This document shows, piece after piece, positions 60,001 through 64,000 of a stretch of DNA of 64,000 nucleotides. Position numbers and translations under genes: made by a program. Every line of letters starts with the position of its first letter. Positions within the stretch are counted from its first letter, which is position 1. Source of the DNA: Paragyromitra xinjiangensis (taxonomy: Eukaryota > Ascomycota > Pezizomycetes > Pezizales > Discinaceae); assembly GCA_038503065.1 (NCBI GenBank), contig JBCAMK010000021.1, positions 248,001 through 312,000 of the forward strand, given 5' to 3'. The notes beneath the pieces are model-generated. The model saw only the letters and a list, made by a program, of their open reading frames with translations. It was not told the DNA's origin and searched no databases.

Positions 60001-61173
60001 CGAAGGAGGACTGGTTGGAAAGGGGAGGAAGAGAAACAACACGAGGACAGAGGTGAGATTAAGATGATAATTTCTGGAACTTCACCGAAGTGGTGGTGGG
60101 AAGAGGTTTGGGCGGGTATTGTGTTAAGCTTCAGGATGTGCCAACAACTAGGGTTTCTGGTGATAGCCGTGTATGTTGGGTGGATTGCTGGAGAAGTGGC
60201 AACAGTTTTTAACGTAAGTCTTTTTAGATCAGAAGCAGGGTACGTGATATTGATGAGAGTCAACGCATTATAGCTTTTGACTTCACTGGAGTCTACCTAC
60301 TACGGTTTTAGTGCGGTTGACGCTGGACTGGCTATTCTTGGATTATCAGTTGGCGCACTCCTGTCTGTTCCCGTACAGCTTTCGACATTTTACCTGCCCA
60401 ACTTTCGTCACCGTGTCCACCACCGTGGTCATCCAGAATCCCGACATCACTATCATGAAGGCCAACACCCCTACCGGACCGCTCTTTTTATCAGTGTTTT
60501 CCTCGTTCCATCCGCAAGCCTGGGCCTTACAATATCAGCTGCAGGCCCTCCCGTACATTTTATAGTTCCTGCTTTCTTTGCGGGTCTTGTAACATTTTCA
60601 GGAACGCTGGCAATTGCAGAATGCCACTTAATCGTCATGGAAAACTTTGATATTTCGAATCTTCCCGAACCACTCCTCTCGTCAGGCTCAGGCTCAACTT
60701 ATCACGGCGTTAGTGATGGCGGCCGTTTACATGGTACACAAAGGCCATCTAGCCTAGTAGGCTCAAATGACGACTTCATCACCTGCCATCCCGCTATCAC
60801 TGCTGCGTTTGGGATCCTGCAATTTATGTCACTCATCGCAATTGCTGGTGCAGTGGGATGGAGTAGGAGTATTGCTGAAGGAATAGGTGTCAAATACGGC
60901 CTAGGTCTCTTTACAGGGATCACATTCCTAATGACCATCGCTCTTGTAGGGGTGCTCTGGCGATGGAAAGAAGTGAGGGTGTTAGAGCTGTATGCTAATC
61001 ATGATTCAGAGGGACGATTGGGAGAACCAGAAGCCAGGGTCACGGAGGAGATACGGGTTTGTAAGATTTCAATCCTACAAAAAGGACGGTTTACAAGGTG
61101 GAGTGAAGTCAATGGAATGGTGTACGGAGGGGATGAGGAGGATGCGTGGAGAGTGAGGGGGCTAGATGACTAG
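57086..61173 (+). CDS. Large MFS-like transporter with a long disordered N-terminus
   Basis: Three exons, 57086-57154, 57205-60213 and 60274-61173, give 1325 residues. Residues 1 to about 705 are Ser/Pro/Thr-rich, with many SP/TP sites and a short helical patch around RIINDLEDMLNQALELAGRA. From about 709 (GWDWSLGKKRYSAG) roughly 12 membrane segments follow. MFS-like signs are a GRKP-type loop (LLHGRKPYILLA) after the second helix, a GFILGFATMNTLATLVDLFG stretch, and ARMGIWLGAWAWLFF. A basic, charged loop near RRRTGWKGEEEKQ lies mid-domain. It is probably a plasma-membrane transporter or sensor whose N-tail is controlled by phosphorylation (inference). The substrate is unknown. The C-terminal 70 residues are cytoplasmic. 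Confidence 0.8.
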
Positions 61174-61782
61174 TGAACACGAGAGAACTTGCTACTTGGT
61201 GCTATTCTAGGTCTTGTAGTATTACTACCGTAGTGCGCTGGAACGTGCTAGGATGTACTGTTAAATTGTGTTCAACATGCAACAAGCCCAGGCGCAGTGT
61301 GTAGAATACAAGTCCTTCCCTGGCTATCAAGTGCAGTTTTATTTTAAAAAAACAGGTGGGCTCTAAGTCAGTGCTAAACTAGAATACTTGAGCAACCACA
61401 TTTAGTAAGAATTTATGAGAAAAGCGGTGTTGTTGGTCACAAGGTATCACTCGGAGCCAGGGGAGTGGCTCAGTTCAAGCCTCTAATGTTTCTGCAGAAA
61501 AGAAATACCACGTTTGAGTCGCTTAAACGTATCAAATCACTATATAGGGGCCCTGAGTGGCTACTTCGATCGGGCGCCGCGATTGATCTAAGATACTATT
61601 TATTTTATACCGTAGTTCATATTTAGGCGGAATTACACACATTTAAATAATAATTCCGAAAAAATAAGCTAGGCGCGAGACAGCATAGTTTATGCAAAAT
61701 CCAAATATAGCCTTAGCAGATTATGCTAAACAAAACCACCAAAAATATTAATCTATAAAGTAAAATAAGCCCTGTGAGTAGC
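61174..61782. other. Intergenic region with a tRNA-like sequence
   Basis: No protein gene. A tRNA-like stretch with A-box-like TGGCTCAGTTC (about 61466) and B-box-like CGTTTGAGTCGC (about 61511) is present, but stems do not pair well enough to call a tRNA. The remainder is AT-rich. Confidence 0.45.
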
Positions 61783-62400
61783 TTATATATAGCGACGCTG
61801 TGTCGGGACAGTTTCGGTTGAAGCGAAGCGAAGCATTGTACGACTCTCAGTATCCTCGCCATCGCTATTAGGCTCAACATCAGCTGGCACACTAGTAGAT
61901 ATACTAGCGGGAGTATCAAGAGGACCATCAATCACAGGAAGGCCACGGCCACGAGCGAGGCGAGCAAAGCCAGAAGTAATATGACGAGCATGAGACACAG
62001 AGTCACGAAATTCTAGACGGGAACCATGTGGACTTGCAGAAGGTGTGGTAGGAAGGGCATTGGCAAGAGCAACATCGATATGAGTAACATTAAGAGGTCG
62101 CACATCGATAGGAATTAGGCGAGATAGCTCGGTATCACTTACTTGGGTAAGAACAATTGGACGGCTTTCCCGAGCATCGTGGTAGACTTCACCGGCAGTG
62201 CCTGCTCCTAGGTTGATTGCATCTACAAATGTGACCCGTACCCTTTCGGTTTGCGTTGCTGTCGAGGCTGTAGCTGGGGTGAGATCCTCAGATGAGGGAA
62301 AACGGCGGATAGGCATAGGCATTTGGATAGGGTGTTTATATGGTGTAAGCTTTGTAGGGTTTCTCGTATGTGGAATCCTTAGGATTGAATTCGATTGCAA
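61783..62400 (-). CDS. Orphan hypothetical protein
   Basis: Open frame of 205 residues, not recognised. Composition looks protein-like rather than random: balanced charged residues and a compact middle part (RVRVTFVDAINLGAGTAGEV, then VLTQVSDTELSRLIPIDVRP). A Pro/Ser/Thr-rich C-terminal segment follows. It has no signal peptide or membrane segment. A later ATG at 62319 (MPMPIRRFPSS) could be the start. It lies between AT-rich non-coding stretches with no clear promoter. It may be a lineage-specific gene or an old repeat-borne frame. Confidence 0.4.
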   Translation of the reverse strand: MQSNSILRIPHTRNPTKLTPYKHPIQMPMPIRRFPSSEDLTPATASTATQTERVRVTFVDAINLGAGTAGEVYHDARESRPIVLTQVSDTELSRLIPIDVRPLNVTHIDVALANALPTTPSASPHGSRLEFRDSVSHARHITSGFARLARGRGLPVIDGPLDTPASISTSVPADVEPNSDGEDTESRTMLRFASTETVPTQRRYI

Positions 62401-64000
62401 GAGAACTGCAGTATTTGTAGTCTTGTCGAAGCTTTCAAGTTCAAAGTTCGGTGGATATATCTAAATTTCAAGATAGCTCCTGTTTGGCATCTTGATTCTA
62501 GACTGCATGTACTACTAGTTTACACGTTGAACGAAACCTCCCACAATAGCAGATTTTCGCATAGGTATGTACATCCAAGCTACGTCGACTTTGGTTATTA
62601 TCTACTACACGTGCAAACCGACCACCATTTTTTGTAAAATAAATCAGATAGAAAACACTTAGAAAAGTATTGCAGTGCTGAAGTAGAAAATGAACCTATA
62701 CACCTCGACCAATCGACTTCAATCCACTCCACCAAACACGATTGCGTTGGTCACGGCCAAACGAAATACGAGCAACTTAATATCACCTTCAAATTTGGTC
62801 CTTTATTCGGTGACGGCCATCCCGAGCTACTGATCAGGACTTTTTAGCATTTTATAGTCCAGGACATAGAACACTCTAAGAGTGCGAGTTCGTAACAGCA
62901 GAACTCCTTCGATAAAGCCGATCATGTGATAGTGGCAATTTTAACCCTATATCAAGTTGGGTGTGACTGTTGGAAGAGCAAAATGCATAGGCTCTGGATG
63001 CCAAGCCAATCATAGATAGTCACTCGGGGAAACCATTGCCATGGAGACGGGATTATTGAGTTGCTTTGATTGCTTGACTACAGGCGAGAGCCTTCTTCGT
63101 CTAAAGTGTTCCACTACCAATAGGAATCCATAAACTCACGGACGTCACTCCGCGGGGCGCTAGTAAGCCCTAGAAGATGACCCAAAGTGCGAGAGCCAAT
63201 AAATTCAGATACATCTAAAATAGCAAGTGCCGAATAGAGAACAAAGAAGCGACATATTTCAAAGCCATATTCCGACAAACATTAAATATAAATAGGCTTT
63301 CTATAGATACTGACACCCCCCCGGAGAAAACATTTCTGCTGACCCACGAAAAGTCTTCCTACACAGCTTCCTAACCAATAGAAATTCCAGGTTTCGAAGA
63401 CCTCTCATCGGTTAACTTAAATGCCTCAGAACCAGAGAAGTACCCAACTGACACCTAGGGACCAAAGACAAAAGCAAACGGGGTCAAATAGGGGTGATAG
63501 CGGGTTCTTAATAAAAAAACAAAAGGGGTATCGGAAAACAATTTCTCCAACATACAGCTTGAGGTAAACCCCAACCGGAATATGCCCACCCCGATCCGTA
63601 AAGCTAACAAGCAGTACTTGTGGTCTATCATAGAGTAAGTACTTTAAAAAAACAGGGGTATAGGTTCAGCCAACCAAGTTGTGAAGCGTTGCCGCGGGGC
63701 GAATCAAAAGCTACTATCACCAAAAAGCATTTTCAGATACTTGTGGTGGACCACAAGCACTTTGCCTCCATGTTATCATTCTGGCATAGCTACGGTAACC
63801 GGAACCACAGAATGTTTTACAAACCCTACCACTCAAGCAACAACTCTATGATTCATGTCTAGCCCACTGCGCCGCATAAGCAGACATCACCGGCTATCCC
63901 TCCGACAATACCACCCAACGCAAAAAAACGAAATAATAAAAAGAGGTCCGTGGATTTGGATTATGACGAAAGGAATAATTGTAGTAATAAGGATGATAAG
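62401..64000. other. Gene-free right end of the window
   Basis: No coding region, RNA gene or inverted repeat is supported in these 1.6 kb. The frame at 63620-63862 has no motif. Sequence is AT-leaning with frequent stops on both strands. Confidence 0.45.

Noticed and set aside
1..64000. CRISPR arrays, operons, riboswitches, integrases
   Set aside because: No regularly spaced direct repeats or prokaryotic-type signals were seen; the window is fungal nuclear DNA with spliceosomal introns.

Overview
The window reads as nuclear DNA of a filamentous ascomycete (Pezizomycotina). Genes are split by many short GT-AG introns (44 to about 150 nt, often with a CTAAC/CTGAT-like branch site). The recognisable proteins are fungal types: a SAT4/Pth11-like rhodopsin-domain membrane protein, a secreted berberine-bridge-type FAD oxidase, a microsomal P450, an F-box protein and a Fot1/pogo transposase. 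I could not fix the genus. Gene density is low, with about one gene per 4 kb and gene-free gaps of up to 8 kb that hold repeats. All exon joins were made by eye from frame, splice sites and family motifs. For every multi-exon gene the summed exons are a multiple of three.

Layout. 1.1-14.6 kb: a concentrative nucleoside transporter (minus) diverges from an adenosine deaminase/ADGF-type enzyme (plus), followed by an arginase and a SAT4-type seven-helix protein that needs a 5-nt microexon. 15.6-18.0 kb: a complete Fot1/pogo transposon with perfect 54-bp terminal repeats, TA target duplication and an open 547-aa transposase. 18-26.4 kb: no convincing gene, but an imperfect foldback repeat. 26.4-30 kb: an FAD monooxygenase and an RNA 3'-phosphate cyclase. 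30.2-34.3 kb: four tandem minus-strand paralogues of a small (about 134-143 aa) two-exon gene family I do not recognise. 35.5-39.2 kb: a SAT4-like relic and a secreted BBE-type oxidase. 41-50 kb: a Ser-rich hypothetical protein, two TA-flanked MITEs and tRNA-Arg(UCG). 50-62.4 kb: an F-box/propeller-like protein, a P450, a very large MFS-like protein with a long disordered N-terminus, and an orphan ORF. The last 1.6 kb shows nothing I can support.

How the parts may work together. Nucleoside uptake, adenosine deamination and arginine breakdown lie within about 11 kb, and the arginase promoter carries a cluster of GATAA sites, so a nitrogen-scavenging neighbourhood is plausible (inference). The most novel item is the four-copy tandem family. 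Its intron position is fixed, its central block is conserved, and its upstream DNA is duplicated too. The most distal copy appears to have lost its original start codon (ATA where the others have ATG).
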